From Phyllobacterium calauticae (lineage in GTDB: Bacteria; Pseudomonadota; Alphaproteobacteria; Rhizobiales; Rhizobiaceae), in assembly GCF_019991125.1 (NCBI RefSeq), contig NZ_JAGENB010000003.1:496001-560000 (forward strand): a stretch of 64,000 nucleotides of DNA, written 5' to 3'. The position numbers and the translations under genes are program-made. Below the pieces are notes generated by a model. The model did no database searches and was not told the DNA's origin. It saw nothing but the letters and a program-made list of their open reading frames with translations. This document shows positions 46,325 through 55,652 of this stretch, in pieces; position 1 is the first letter of the stretch; each line of letters begins with the position of its first letter.

Positions 46325-47836
46325 ATGACGTCCCTGACACTCCAGCTTGCAACGGCAGAAGACACGGAACGGCTTGGTCAGGACATCGGGCTGGCGCTGG
46401 TCAAGGGCGATCTTGTCACGCTGTCCGGCGATCTGGGGGCCGGAAAATCGACGCTGGCCCGCGGGCTGATCCGCACCATAGCCAACGACAGTGCCTATGA
46501 GGTTCCAAGCCCCACCTTCACGATCGTGCAATCCTATCCGGAACTGCGTTTGCCGATCAGTCACGTGGATTTATACCGGCTGTCTTCCAGCGAAGAAATC
46601 GACGAGCTTGGGCTGGACGAAGCACTGGAGGATGGTGCAGTTCTGGTGGAATGGCCGGAGCGGGCCGATGAGGCGCTGGCCAAGCCGGCAATCCGCGTCA
46701 ATCTGCTCCATGATGGCAACGGCCGCACGGTCGAGATTGACGGGAAAGACGCCGCCCTTGCAAGGCTGCAGCGCTCGCTCGCCATACGCACATTCCTCGG
46801 CCGGGCAGGATATGCCGATGCAGACCGCCGCTATCTGCTTGGCGATGCCTCTGCACGCGGCTACGAGACGATCGATACCGGCTGTGAACGCCCGCTGATC
46901 CTCATGAACTCGCCCTATAATCCCGGCGGACCGATCCTGCGCGATGGCAAGACCTATATGCAGATCGCCCATCTTTCCCAGTCGGTGACGGCGTTCGTAG
47001 CGGTCAACCATCTCTTACGGTCCAATGGCTTCTATGTTCCGCAGATCATGTCCGACGATCTCGACAACGGCTTCCTGTTGCTCGAGAATCTTGGAAATGA
47101 AGGCATACTCGATGCGGATGGCGCCCCCATCGTCGAACGGTACGAGGCGTCCGTGCGGCTGCTGGCGCGCATGCATGAGTGCACCTGGGCGCGCGACGTC
47201 GAGATTGCCAAGGGCTATACCCATCATATCCATGATTTCGACCGCGACGCCATGATGATCGAAGTGGAACTTCTGTCGGATTGGTATGTTCCGCGGATGG
47301 CGGGTTTCCGGCTGGCGCCGGAACAGAAGGCGGCCTACGTTGCCGCTTGGGATCGTGTATTTAGTCGGCTTCATTCTTCGGAGAAAAGCCTGGTTCAGCG
47401 CGATTTCCATTCCCCCAACATTCTCTGGCGCGGCGAGGCCAGCGGCATCGACCGCGTCGGGCTTCTCGATTTTCAGGATGCGATGATTGGCCCATCCGCC
47501 TATGACGTGGCATCTCTGGTGCTCGATGCGCGCGTAACGGTCGAGCCTGAACTTCAGCAATACCTGCTGGCCGCTTATATCGAGGAACGGCAGTCCCGCG
47601 ACGGTTCTTTCAACGAAAGCGCCTTTCTGGAGGCATTTTCCATCATGGCGGCGCAGCGCAATGCCAAGATTCTGGGAATCTTCGTGCGGCTGGATGAACG
47701 CGACGGCAAACCCTATTATCTCAAGCACCTTCCGCGCATCCAGGCTTATCTGGCCGGCGCTCTCGACCATCCGTCATTGGCGCCAGTCCGTGAATGGTGC
47801 GAAAAGATGGACCTTCTTTCCCTGGAGCAGCAGTGA
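46325..47836 (+). CDS. Fusion of TsaE and AmgK-type sugar kinase
   Basis: 503 residues with two domains. Residues 1-150 are TsaE, with Walker A GDLGAGKST at 35-43, VPSPTFTIVQSY and HVDLYRLSS; it is an ATPase needed for the t6A modification of tRNA. Residues from about 155 are an aminoglycoside-phosphotransferase-fold kinase with QRDFHSPNILW (catalytic loop, near 358) and LLDFQDAMIG (metal loop, near 383). This half matches AmgK, the anomeric kinase for N-acetylmuramate and N-acetylglucosamine in peptidoglycan recycling. The next gene, murU, is its pathway partner and begins directly after the stop. Confidence 0.92.
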   Translation: MTSLTLQLATAEDTERLGQDIGLALVKGDLVTLSGDLGAGKSTLARGLIRTIANDSAYEVPSPTFTIVQSYPELRLPISHVDLYRLSSSEEIDELGLDEALEDGAVLVEWPERADEALAKPAIRVNLLHDGNGRTVEIDGKDAALARLQRSLAIRTFLGRAGYADADRRYLLGDASARGYETIDTGCERPLILMNSPYNPGGPILRDGKTYMQIAHLSQSVTAFVAVNHLLRSNGFYVPQIMSDDLDNGFLLLENLGNEGILDADGAPIVERYEASVRLLARMHECTWARDVEIAKGYTHHIHDFDRDAMMIEVELLSDWYVPRMAGFRLAPEQKAAYVAAWDRVFSRLHSSEKSLVQRDFHSPNILWRGEASGIDRVGLLDFQDAMIGPSAYDVASLVLDARVTVEPELQQYLLAAYIEERQSRDGSFNESAFLEAFSIMAAQRNAKILGIFVRLDERDGKPYYLKHLPRIQAYLAGALDHPSLAPVREWCEKMDLLSLEQQ

Positions 47837-48568
47837 ATGACGACACCCGATACGGCGATGCTTCTGGCTGCGGGCCTCGGAAAGCGCTTGCGTCCCATTA
47901 CCGATACGATGCCAAAACCACTGGTAAAGGTAGCCGGCAAATCATTGATCGATTGGGGGCTTGATGCTCTCAATGCGGCAGGGATTGCCCGCGCGGTGGT
48001 CAATGTTCACTATCTCGCCGACCAGATGGAACAGCATCTCGGATCGCGGCGTTCGCCGGCAATCGCCATATCGGACGAGCGGACTGAACTGCTCGATTCG
48101 GCTGGCGGCATCGTCAAGGCCCTGCCCCTGATCGGTCAGGATGCCTTTTACATTCTCAACGCCGATACATTCTGGATCGACGGGCCCCGTCCCAATCTTG
48201 TCCGCCTCGCTGAAGCATGGGATGCTTCGAAGATGGACATTCTTGTGATGGTGGCACGCAGGGATCAGGCGACCGGCTATGAAGGCCGCGGCGATTTCAC
48301 GGTGGATGCCGAGGGAAGGCTGCAGCGCTTCCGCGAAGGTGACGCATCGCCCTATATCTATGCCGGGGCTGCGATCACGCATCCGCGTCTCTTTGAAGGA
48401 AAGCCGGTGGCGCGTGCGTCGCTCAATCGCTATTTTGATGAAGCCATCAGTGCCGGGCGTCTCTTCGGGATGCCGATGCAGGGCCATTGGCTGACCGTCG
48501 GCACGCCCGAGGCGATCGGAGAGGCGGAAGCTGTGATTGCCGGTCTCGGGCAGGAGACCCATGGTTGA
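47837..48568 (+). CDS. murU: MurNAc-1-phosphate uridylyltransferase
   Basis: A 243-residue nucleotidyltransferase with the sugar-nucleotide signature LAAGLGKRLRPITDTMPKPL at 9-28, VNVHYLADQM and the conserved DSAGGIVKAL. ADTFWIDG holds the metal-binding aspartate. MurU makes UDP-MurNAc from MurNAc-1-phosphate, completing the AmgK-MurU salvage route, which bypasses de novo synthesis and so underlies intrinsic fosfomycin tolerance in pseudomonads. The ATG abuts the TsaE-AmgK stop, and the end overlaps addB by eight bases. The assignment rests on similarity plus context. Confidence 0.9.
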   Translation: MTTPDTAMLLAAGLGKRLRPITDTMPKPLVKVAGKSLIDWGLDALNAAGIARAVVNVHYLADQMEQHLGSRRSPAIAISDERTELLDSAGGIVKALPLIGQDAFYILNADTFWIDGPRPNLVRLAEAWDASKMDILVMVARRDQATGYEGRGDFTVDAEGRLQRFREGDASPYIYAGAAITHPRLFEGKPVARASLNRYFDEAISAGRLFGMPMQGHWLTVGTPEAIGEAEAVIAGLGQETHG

Positions 48569-51500
48569 GCGCCACAGCCCACGCATTTTCTCGATAGCTC
48601 CCGGCGACCCCTTTCTTCCCGCTCTGGTCGACGCGATTCTGTCCGGCAATCTCATTCCCGGTTTTCCGGCCAATCCCACCGATCCGCTGGCGCTTGCCGG
48701 GGCGACGATTTATGTGCCGACCCGCCGCGCGGCGCGGACCCTGCGCTCGCTGCTTGTTGAAAAGAGTCCGGTGAAATCCGCGATCCTTCCCGTCATCCGG
48801 CCGCTCGGTGACGTGGATGAAGATGCAGCGATGTTCGATATGGGGTCGGACGCGTTTTTCGATCTGCTGCCGCCGGTCAGTTCGACGGAACGGCTGCTTC
48901 TGCTGGCACGGCTGGTGCGGCCGTGGCGGGAGCGCCTGCCGGAGCATGTCCGTGCCCTGTTCGGCAATGAGGATATTGCCATTCCAGCAACCACGGCGGA
49001 TGCCATCTGGCTGGCGCGCGATCTGGCCGGGCTCATGGATCAGGTAGAGACTGAGGCAAGCGGCTGGAGCACGCTGTCGAACATCGTTTCGGAGGAACTG
49101 CCGGAGTGGTGGCAGGTGACATTGGATTTCCTCAACATCGTCACCAGTCTCTGGCCGGATATTCTCAATGAGCGGCACCGGTCCAATCCCGCCGCCCACC
49201 GCAATCAGCTGATTGAACTGGAAGCAGAGCGGCTTCTGCGCAACCCTCCCGATGGCCCTGTTATCGCCGCGGGTTCCACCGGCTCGATCCCGGCCACGGC
49301 ACATCTTCTCAGTGCAATCGCCGCCCTGCCGCAAGGTGCGGTGGTCCTGCCCGGGCTTGATCGCGACATGGATGAGTCGAGCTGGCAGGTGCTGGCCAAC
49401 ACGCAGGACAATCCGTCCATCTTTGGTCATCCGCAATTCGGCCTGAGGAAGCTTCTGGCCGAGCTTGGCGTCCTGCACCAGGACGTTGTCCGTCTTGGCG
49501 CGGTCAGCCCGCAGAAGCGCGCGCGCGAGCATCTGCTGGCGGAAGCCATGCGCCCTGCCGAAACAAGCGAGGCGTGGAGTGCGATCAACCGGGAAAGCAA
49601 CGCGTTTTCCGCGGCGGTCGCGCCCGTCGCCCTGATCGAGGCGGCCAATGAGCGCGAGGAAGCACTGGCAGTGGCGATCGCCCTGCGCGATGCCATTGAG
49701 ACACCCGATAAGACGGCGGCGCTCATTACGGCGGATCGTGATCTCGCCCGGCGTGTGGCCAGTGAACTTGCGCGTTTCAACATTGCCGCCGATGATTCCG
49801 GCGGTCATGCCCTGCGCGAAACCCAGCCGGCAACGCTGTTGCGCCTCACACTGGAAACGGTGTTCAATCCCGGTGACCCTGTCGTGCTGCTGGCCCTGCT
49901 CAAGCATCCGCTGACGCGGCTCGGCATGGACCGCAACGCCGTGCGGCAGGCGGCGGAAACCATTGAACTCATTGCCCTGCGCGGCGGCACCGGACGCGCG
50001 ACCCTGGCAGGACTGGCTGAATTCTTTGAGCGGCGTCTCGCCGAAGGCAGTGCGTCACCGTTCGAGCCTGCCTGGCTGCGCCAGATTTCCGCGCAGCGGA
50101 TTGAGGCCGCGCGGATCGTCTGCGCGGCGCTCGGGCAATGCATGCTTGAGCTCAGTGCCTTCACGCAGGTCGGCGAATCCGTGGAAATATCGGATATCGT
50201 CCGGGCAACGATTGCCAGCCTCGAAAATCTGGTCCGCGATGACAGGGGCGATATATCGGGGCTTTATACCGGCGCTGCCGGAGAACAGTTCGCCGCCTTT
50301 CTGCGCAATCTCGTGTCCGCCGATTCCGGTCTCGATTTCATGCCGGTTGAATGGCCGGCAATGATCGAAGCCCTGATGGCAGGTGAGGTGGTGAAACCCA
50401 AGGCCGGTGCCCATCCGCGCCTGTTCATCTGGGGTGCGCTGGAAGCGCGCCTGCAGACCGTCGATACCGTCATCATCGGCGGCCTGAATGAGGGGTCCTG
50501 GCCTGGCAAGACCCGCAACGACCCCTTCATGTCCCGGCCGATGAAAGCCGTCATCAACCTGGAACCGCCGGAACGGCGCACCGGCCTTGCGGCGCATGAT
50601 TTCCAGATGGCGCTCGGCATGGAGCGGGTCATTCTCAGCCGGGCGCAGCGCTCGGCCAATGCGCCAACCGTTGCATCGCGCTGGTTGCAGCGGCTGGAAA
50701 CGGTGCTTGGCAAGAAGGCCGGTGATGAATTGCGCGCACGCGGTGCGCAATATCTGCATTGGGCCCGGGATATCGACGATGCGCCGGATGAGGACTTTGT
50801 CAAACGGCCGGAGCCAAAGCCGCCGCTCGAGGCGCGGCCAAAGCATTTTTCCGTCACGGAAATCGAAACCCTGCGGCGCGATCCCTACGCGATCTTCGCC
50901 CGGCGCATCCTGCGCCTGCGTCCCATCGAGCCGCTGATCCGCGATCCCGATGCGGCGGAGCGCGGCTCGCTGTTTCACGACATTCTGGCGCATTTTACCG
51001 AACAGGGTATCGATCCGGTTCGTGCCGATGCGGCTGCCCGGCTTTCGGAGATTGGCCGGCGCTATTTCGATGACATCGCCTTGCCGGAGGAAATCGACGC
51101 GGTGTGGTGGCCACGTTTCCTGAACCTCGTGCCCGAGTTCCTGCAATGGGAGCGCGAACGGGCGCCGCTGCTGGCCGAGCGCCATCCGGAAATCGCTTCG
51201 AAGAAAATCCTGGTCGAAGCGTCGGGCGTCACGCTTTCCGGCCGCGCCGACCGTGTCGATCTGATGCGGGACGGCACGGTTGAAATCATCGATTACAAGA
51301 CCGGTTCCACCCCCTCGCGCAAGCAGGCCCATGTGCTGCTCTCGCCGCAGCTGGCACTGGAAGCGGCGCTTCTCGCCCGCGGTGCCTTTCACGAAGTCGG
51401 CGCGCGTCAGGCCTCGGATCTGCTCTATGTGCGCTTGCGGCCAAACGGCCGGGTTGATCCTGAATCGATCCTCAAGGTGGGAACAGCGGCCAGCAAGAGC

Positions 51501-51704
51501 GAAAAGACTGCGCCTGAGCTCGGTGTGCTTGCGTGGCTCCGCTTGAATGAACTGCTTGTTGCCTATCATGATCCGCAAAAAGGGTATCTGTCGCGCGCCC
51601 TGCCGTTCAAGGAAAGCGATCTGACGGGGGATTATGATCATCTCGCGCGGGTGCTGGAATGGTCGGCGGGCGGCGCTGACGATGGCGGGGAGGGCGGGGA
51701 ATGA
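48561..51704 (+). CDS. addB: Double-strand break repair protein AddB
   Basis: A 1047-residue AddB of the alphaproteobacterial type. The N-terminal region lacks an intact helicase Walker A, as usual for this branch. The C-terminal PD-(D/E)XK nuclease domain shows LSGRADRVDLMRDG and VEIIDYKTGS with the metal-binding Asp and catalytic Lys, and the conserved GGLNEGSWPG lies mid-protein. With AddA it forms the enzyme that resects double-strand ends for RecA, replacing RecBCD. AGGAG lies four bases before the ATG at 48561, which overlaps murU. The end overlaps addA by four bases. Confidence 0.95.
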   Translation: MVERHSPRIFSIAPGDPFLPALVDAILSGNLIPGFPANPTDPLALAGATIYVPTRRAARTLRSLLVEKSPVKSAILPVIRPLGDVDEDAAMFDMGSDAFFDLLPPVSSTERLLLLARLVRPWRERLPEHVRALFGNEDIAIPATTADAIWLARDLAGLMDQVETEASGWSTLSNIVSEELPEWWQVTLDFLNIVTSLWPDILNERHRSNPAAHRNQLIELEAERLLRNPPDGPVIAAGSTGSIPATAHLLSAIAALPQGAVVLPGLDRDMDESSWQVLANTQDNPSIFGHPQFGLRKLLAELGVLHQDVVRLGAVSPQKRAREHLLAEAMRPAETSEAWSAINRESNAFSAAVAPVALIEAANEREEALAVAIALRDAIETPDKTAALITADRDLARRVASELARFNIAADDSGGHALRETQPATLLRLTLETVFNPGDPVVLLALLKHPLTRLGMDRNAVRQAAETIELIALRGGTGRATLAGLAEFFERRLAEGSASPFEPAWLRQISAQRIEAARIVCAALGQCMLELSAFTQVGESVEISDIVRATIASLENLVRDDRGDISGLYTGAAGEQFAAFLRNLVSADSGLDFMPVEWPAMIEALMAGEVVKPKAGAHPRLFIWGALEARLQTVDTVIIGGLNEGSWPGKTRNDPFMSRPMKAVINLEPPERRTGLAAHDFQMALGMERVILSRAQRSANAPTVASRWLQRLETVLGKKAGDELRARGAQYLHWARDIDDAPDEDFVKRPEPKPPLEARPKHFSVTEIETLRRDPYAIFARRILRLRPIEPLIRDPDAAERGSLFHDILAHFTEQGIDPVRADAAARLSEIGRRYFDDIALPEEIDAVWWPRFLNLVPEFLQWERERAPLLAERHPEIASKKILVEASGVTLSGRADRVDLMRDGTVEIIDYKTGSTPSRKQAHVLLSPQLALEAALLARGAFHEVGARQASDLLYVRLRPNGRVDPESILKVGTAASKSEKTAPELGVLAWLRLNELLVAYHDPQKGYLSRALPFKESDLTGDYDHLARVLEWSAGGADDGGEGGE

Positions 51705-54700
51705 AAAAGCCGCTCAACATCCCCAGGGAAACCATTGCCGACCAGAACAGTGCCGCCAATCCGGTGGATTCCGTCTGGGTGTCCGCCAACGCAGGGTCAG
51801 GCAAGACACACGTTCTGACCGAGCGTGTCATCCGCCTTCTGCTCGACGGCACCGATCCGTCGAAAATACTGTGTCTGACCTATACCAAGGCCGCAGCAGC
51901 CGTCATGCAGAACCGCGTCTTTGCCCGGCTTTCCGATTGGGCAACCATGGATGAGGAGGCACTGGCGCAAACGATTGAGAAAATCGACGGCAAGCGCCCC
52001 GGACCCGCGCGGCTGGCGCAGGCGCGCCGCCTGTTTGCCCGGGCATTGGAAACGCCGGGGGGGCTGAAGATCCAGACGATCCATGCCTTCTGCGAGGCCA
52101 TTCTGCATCAGTTTCCATTGGAAGCGAACATCGCCGGTCATTTTGAACTGATGGATGACATGATGCAGGTGGCGCTGGTGGGGGAAGCACGCCGCCAGCT
52201 GCTCCAGACAGCGCGGCTTGACGGCAATGTCGAGCTTGCGGCTGCCTTCAACGATGTCCTGGACGCGGCCGGAGAATTCGGGTTGCAGGAACTGCTCGAT
52301 GAAGCCGTCAACAAGCGCCATGACCTGACCCAGTTCATTCGCGACGTGGGTCATGATGCGCTGCGGCGTCCCCTCTTCTTTGCCCAGTTCGGCTTTACCG
52401 GCGAGGAGACGGAAGACGATATCCTGTCCACCCTCTGGCCGGTTCCGGAATTCCCGCAGGGCGTGCTGGACGATATCATGGCGGTGCCGAAAGGCGCTTC
52501 GCGGGCCCAGGAATTTGCGCTCCTGCTGCGGTTTGCCAAGGTGAATGATCAAATCGATCAGCGCGAAGAGGTGCTGCGTACCGCCTTTCTCAAAGCGACA
52601 GGCGATCCCAAGAGCGGCAGCTATGTCGCCTCGAAGGGCGTGACCGACCGCATTCCCGATTTCATCGAACGCTATGACCGGGCAGCGGACAGGGTTTTCA
52701 ACGGCCTGGACCGCCTGAAGCAGCTGCGGCAGATCCGGCTGACCCTGTCGGCACTGGTGCTGATCGACGATCTGATCGGCCGTTACCAGCAGATGAAAAG
52801 GGCGCGGGGCCTTCTCGACTTCGATGATCTGATCGTGCGCACGGTGGCACTGCTGGCGCGGCAGGACGCCGGGCCGTGGGTGCAGTACAAGCTCGACAAG
52901 GGCATTGATCACATTCTGGTCGATGAGGCGCAGGATACCAGCCCCAACCAGTGGCGGGTCATCCGCCTGCTCAGCGAGGAGTTTTTTTCCGGCAGTACCG
53001 CGCGCACCGTTCGGCGTACCCTGTTCGCCGTGGGCGATGAAAAGCAGTCCATCTATTCCTTCCAGGGCGCCATCCCGGAAGATTTCGCCCGCCATGGCAA
53101 GGCAACCCAGAAAAACGCCGAAAATGCCGAGCTGAGTTTCTCCAGGGTCAATCTGAACTTCTCCTTCCGCTCCGTACCCGACGTGCTGTCCGCAGTGGAT
53201 GCCGTGTTCAAGCGGCCTGAAGCCAATCGCGGCTTTGGTGCCGATCACGGGGCGACTGTCCACACGGCGATCCGGTCCGGCGATCCCGGCGAAGTGCAGA
53301 TCTGGGATATGCTGACGCCCGAAACCACGGAACAGGAGGAGGATTGGCGCACACCGGTCGACAGCCTTCCCGCGCCGCCGGTTCGCCTTGCCGAACAGAT
53401 CGCCAGGACCATCGATCTCTGGTTGAAAAACGGCGAGGTCATCGAAGGCAAGAACCGGCGTCTGCAGGCGCGCGATATCATGGTCCTGGTGCGCAAGCGC
53501 GATCAGTTCATGCCCGCCCTGTCGCGTGAGTTGAAGAAGCGCCATGTGCCGGTGGCCGGTGCCGACCGGCTCAAACTGACGGACCATATCGCCGTCAAGG
53601 ATTTGATGGCGCTTGGTCGTTTCATGCTCTTGCCCTCCGATGATCTGTCGCTGGCGGCACTGCTCAAGAGCCCGATCTTCAAATGGGACGATGACCAGCT
53701 TTTCCATCTGGCGCACGGGCGGGCGGAAAACGAAACCCTGCATCAGCGCCTGACGATCCGGGCCAAGAGCGATCCTGCGCTGGCGACCGTCGCCAAGCGA
53801 CTGCAGGAGTGGCGCAACCGTGCCGATACGGTGCCGGTGTTCGAATTCTACGCGGATATTCTCGGCAGTGGCGGTGCACGGCGCGAGCTTCTGGCGCGGC
53901 TTGGGCACGAGGCTGGCGACGTGATCGACGAATTCCAGAACTATGCCATCGCCACGGAGAAGACCGGTCTTCCCGGACTGCAGGCCTTTCTGGAAACGCT
54001 CGAGGCCGCCACGCCCGAGATCAAGCGCGAACTCGACCAGAGCCGGGATGAAGTGCGCATCATGACCGTGCATGCGGCCAAGGGGCTTGAAGCTGCGGTG
54101 GTATTCCTGGTTGATTCCGGCAGTTCCGCTTCGTCGGGCGGGCGCACGCCCAATCTTCTGTCGTTCCCGATGAAGGAAGAAGAGGGATGGCAGGGCAAGG
54201 GCTTCCTTTTCGTGCCGTCCAAATCCTATGCAACCGCCTTTACCGGCTCCATCGTCGACAGCCTGAAAGTACGGTCGGAAGAGGAGTATCGCCGTCTGCT
54301 CTATGTCGGCATGACCCGCGCGGAAGACCGTTTGATCGTTTGCGGCTATCGCGGCGCCCGCCAGTCGCCGGATACCTGGCACGGTCTTGTCGATGCGGCG
54401 CTCGCGGATGTGAGCGAACCGTTCGATCATCCGGTTGAGGGCATCGTGGCGAAACGTTACCGCGAGACTGCGCGGACCGGTGGTCCGGTGCAGGAGCCGG
54501 AATTGGTGCCGGCGGCATCGGTTATGCCTTTCCCGTCCCGGTATCGTGTGCCCATGGCAAGGGAGGCCGGGCTGCCGCGCCCGCTGGCGCCGTCCGGCGT
54601 GTCTCTTCTGATCGAGCCCGAAGAGGAAGAGCCGCTGGTCACCGGCTCGCCGGTTCTCGGCGCGGAGAGCACCGATCCCGCCTTTGCGATTCGGCGCGGT

Positions 54701-55204
54701 ACGGTCATCCATGCGCTGCTACAGACATTACCCAATCTGCCCGCCGCTCACCGCCGCGCTGCCGCCGAGCGGTATCTCTCCCGCGCTGCCTTTGACTGGA
54801 AGCCGGACGAAATCGAAAGCGCCCTGCAATCGGCATTCGCCGTCATGGACGATCAGCGTTTCGCGCCGGTCTTCGCGCCCGGTTCCCTCGCGGAAATCGC
54901 AGTCATGGGCACGTTGCATCTGCGCGGCAAGGATCATGCCGTATCCGGTGTCATTGACCGGCTTGCGGTGAGCGAAAGCCGCGTGCTGATCGTCGATTAC
55001 AAGACCAACCGTCCGGCGCCGCGCAGCCTGAAAGAGGTGCCCGACGCCTATGTGGCGCAGCTGGCACTCTACCGGCAATTGCTGGAGCCGCTTTATCCTG
55101 GAAAGAGCGTGGAGGCTGCCCTGCTGTTCACCGAAGGCCCGCATCTCATCGATATTCCGGTGAATGAGATGCAGGCCGCCCTTGCCCGTCTCACCGCATC
55201 GTGA
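51701..55204 (+). CDS. addA: Double-strand break repair helicase AddA
   Basis: A 1167-residue UvrD-type helicase/nuclease. Walker A SANAGSGKTHVLTERV starts at residue 28, motif II is ILVDEAQDTSPNQW, motif III is GDEKQSIYSFQGA, and VHAAKGLEAAVVF and YVGMTRAEDRL are motifs V and VI. The C-terminal nuclease domain carries SRVLIVDYKTNRPAP. The partner AddB is encoded just upstream with an ATGA overlap. Length is normal. In Caulobacter and rhizobia AddAB performs end resection and Chi-type recombination. Confidence 0.96.
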   Translation: MKKPLNIPRETIADQNSAANPVDSVWVSANAGSGKTHVLTERVIRLLLDGTDPSKILCLTYTKAAAAVMQNRVFARLSDWATMDEEALAQTIEKIDGKRPGPARLAQARRLFARALETPGGLKIQTIHAFCEAILHQFPLEANIAGHFELMDDMMQVALVGEARRQLLQTARLDGNVELAAAFNDVLDAAGEFGLQELLDEAVNKRHDLTQFIRDVGHDALRRPLFFAQFGFTGEETEDDILSTLWPVPEFPQGVLDDIMAVPKGASRAQEFALLLRFAKVNDQIDQREEVLRTAFLKATGDPKSGSYVASKGVTDRIPDFIERYDRAADRVFNGLDRLKQLRQIRLTLSALVLIDDLIGRYQQMKRARGLLDFDDLIVRTVALLARQDAGPWVQYKLDKGIDHILVDEAQDTSPNQWRVIRLLSEEFFSGSTARTVRRTLFAVGDEKQSIYSFQGAIPEDFARHGKATQKNAENAELSFSRVNLNFSFRSVPDVLSAVDAVFKRPEANRGFGADHGATVHTAIRSGDPGEVQIWDMLTPETTEQEEDWRTPVDSLPAPPVRLAEQIARTIDLWLKNGEVIEGKNRRLQARDIMVLVRKRDQFMPALSRELKKRHVPVAGADRLKLTDHIAVKDLMALGRFMLLPSDDLSLAALLKSPIFKWDDDQLFHLAHGRAENETLHQRLTIRAKSDPALATVAKRLQEWRNRADTVPVFEFYADILGSGGARRELLARLGHEAGDVIDEFQNYAIATEKTGLPGLQAFLETLEAATPEIKRELDQSRDEVRIMTVHAAKGLEAAVVFLVDSGSSASSGGRTPNLLSFPMKEEEGWQGKGFLFVPSKSYATAFTGSIVDSLKVRSEEEYRRLLYVGMTRAEDRLIVCGYRGARQSPDTWHGLVDAALADVSEPFDHPVEGIVAKRYRETARTGGPVQEPELVPAASVMPFPSRYRVPMAREAGLPRPLAPSGVSLLIEPEEEEPLVTGSPVLGAESTDPAFAIRRGTVIHALLQTLPNLPAAHRRAAAERYLSRAAFDWKPDEIESALQSAFAVMDDQRFAPVFAPGSLAEIAVMGTLHLRGKDHAVSGVIDRLAVSESRVLIVDYKTNRPAPRSLKEVPDAYVAQLALYRQLLEPLYPGKSVEAALLFTEGPHLIDIPVNEMQAALARLTAS

Positions 55205-55279
55205 GATGACCGAGCTTGACGCGGGTGGGTAGACTCACCACATGATGGGCAACATTCAATAACCGATAAGGAAAAGCCG

Positions 55280-55603
55280 ATGGCTACCGTCAAGATCGAC
55301 ACCAGCAATTTCCAGTCCGATGTACTTCAGGCAGGTCAGCCTGTTGTTGTTGATTTCTGGGCCGAGTGGTGCGGCCCCTGCAAGATGATCGCCCCTGCCC
55401 TTGAAGAAATCGCTTCGGAAATGGCTGGTAAGGTCACGATTGCCAAAGTCAACATCGACGAGAATCCGGAACTTGCAGCCCAGTTCGGCGTGCGTTCCAT
55501 TCCGACATTGCTGATGTTCAAGGATGGCGAACTGGCTGCCAATCTGGTTGGCGCTGCTCCCAAGAGCAAGCTCAGCGACTGGATCCGTAATTCAGCCGCA
55601 TAA
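55280..55603 (+). CDS. trxA: Thioredoxin
   Basis: A 107-residue thioredoxin 1 with the active site [13 protein letters not shown] (Cys33, Cys36), [10 protein letters not shown] with the cis-proline, and the usual single domain. It is the general cytoplasmic disulphide reductant. AAGGAAAAG precedes the ATG. It lies 75 bases after addA, an order common in Rhizobiales, and is convergent with folC across a shared terminator. Confidence 0.97.
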   Translation: MATVKIDTSNFQSDVLQAGQPVVVDFWAEWCGPCKMIAPALEEIASEMAGKVTIAKVNIDENPELAAQFGVRSIPTLLMFKDGELAANLVGAAPKSKLSDWIRNSAA

Positions 55604-55625
55604 GCCGAAGTCATAGACATTCATC

Positions 55626-55652
55626 AAACCCGGCATTCGTGCCGGGTTTTTT
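55626..55652. terminator. Bidirectional terminator, trxA/folC
   Basis: AAACCCGGCA (55626-55635) pairs with TGCCGGGTTT (55640-55649) around a TTCG tetraloop, followed by T residues. It touches the folC stop codon. Confidence 0.92.
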
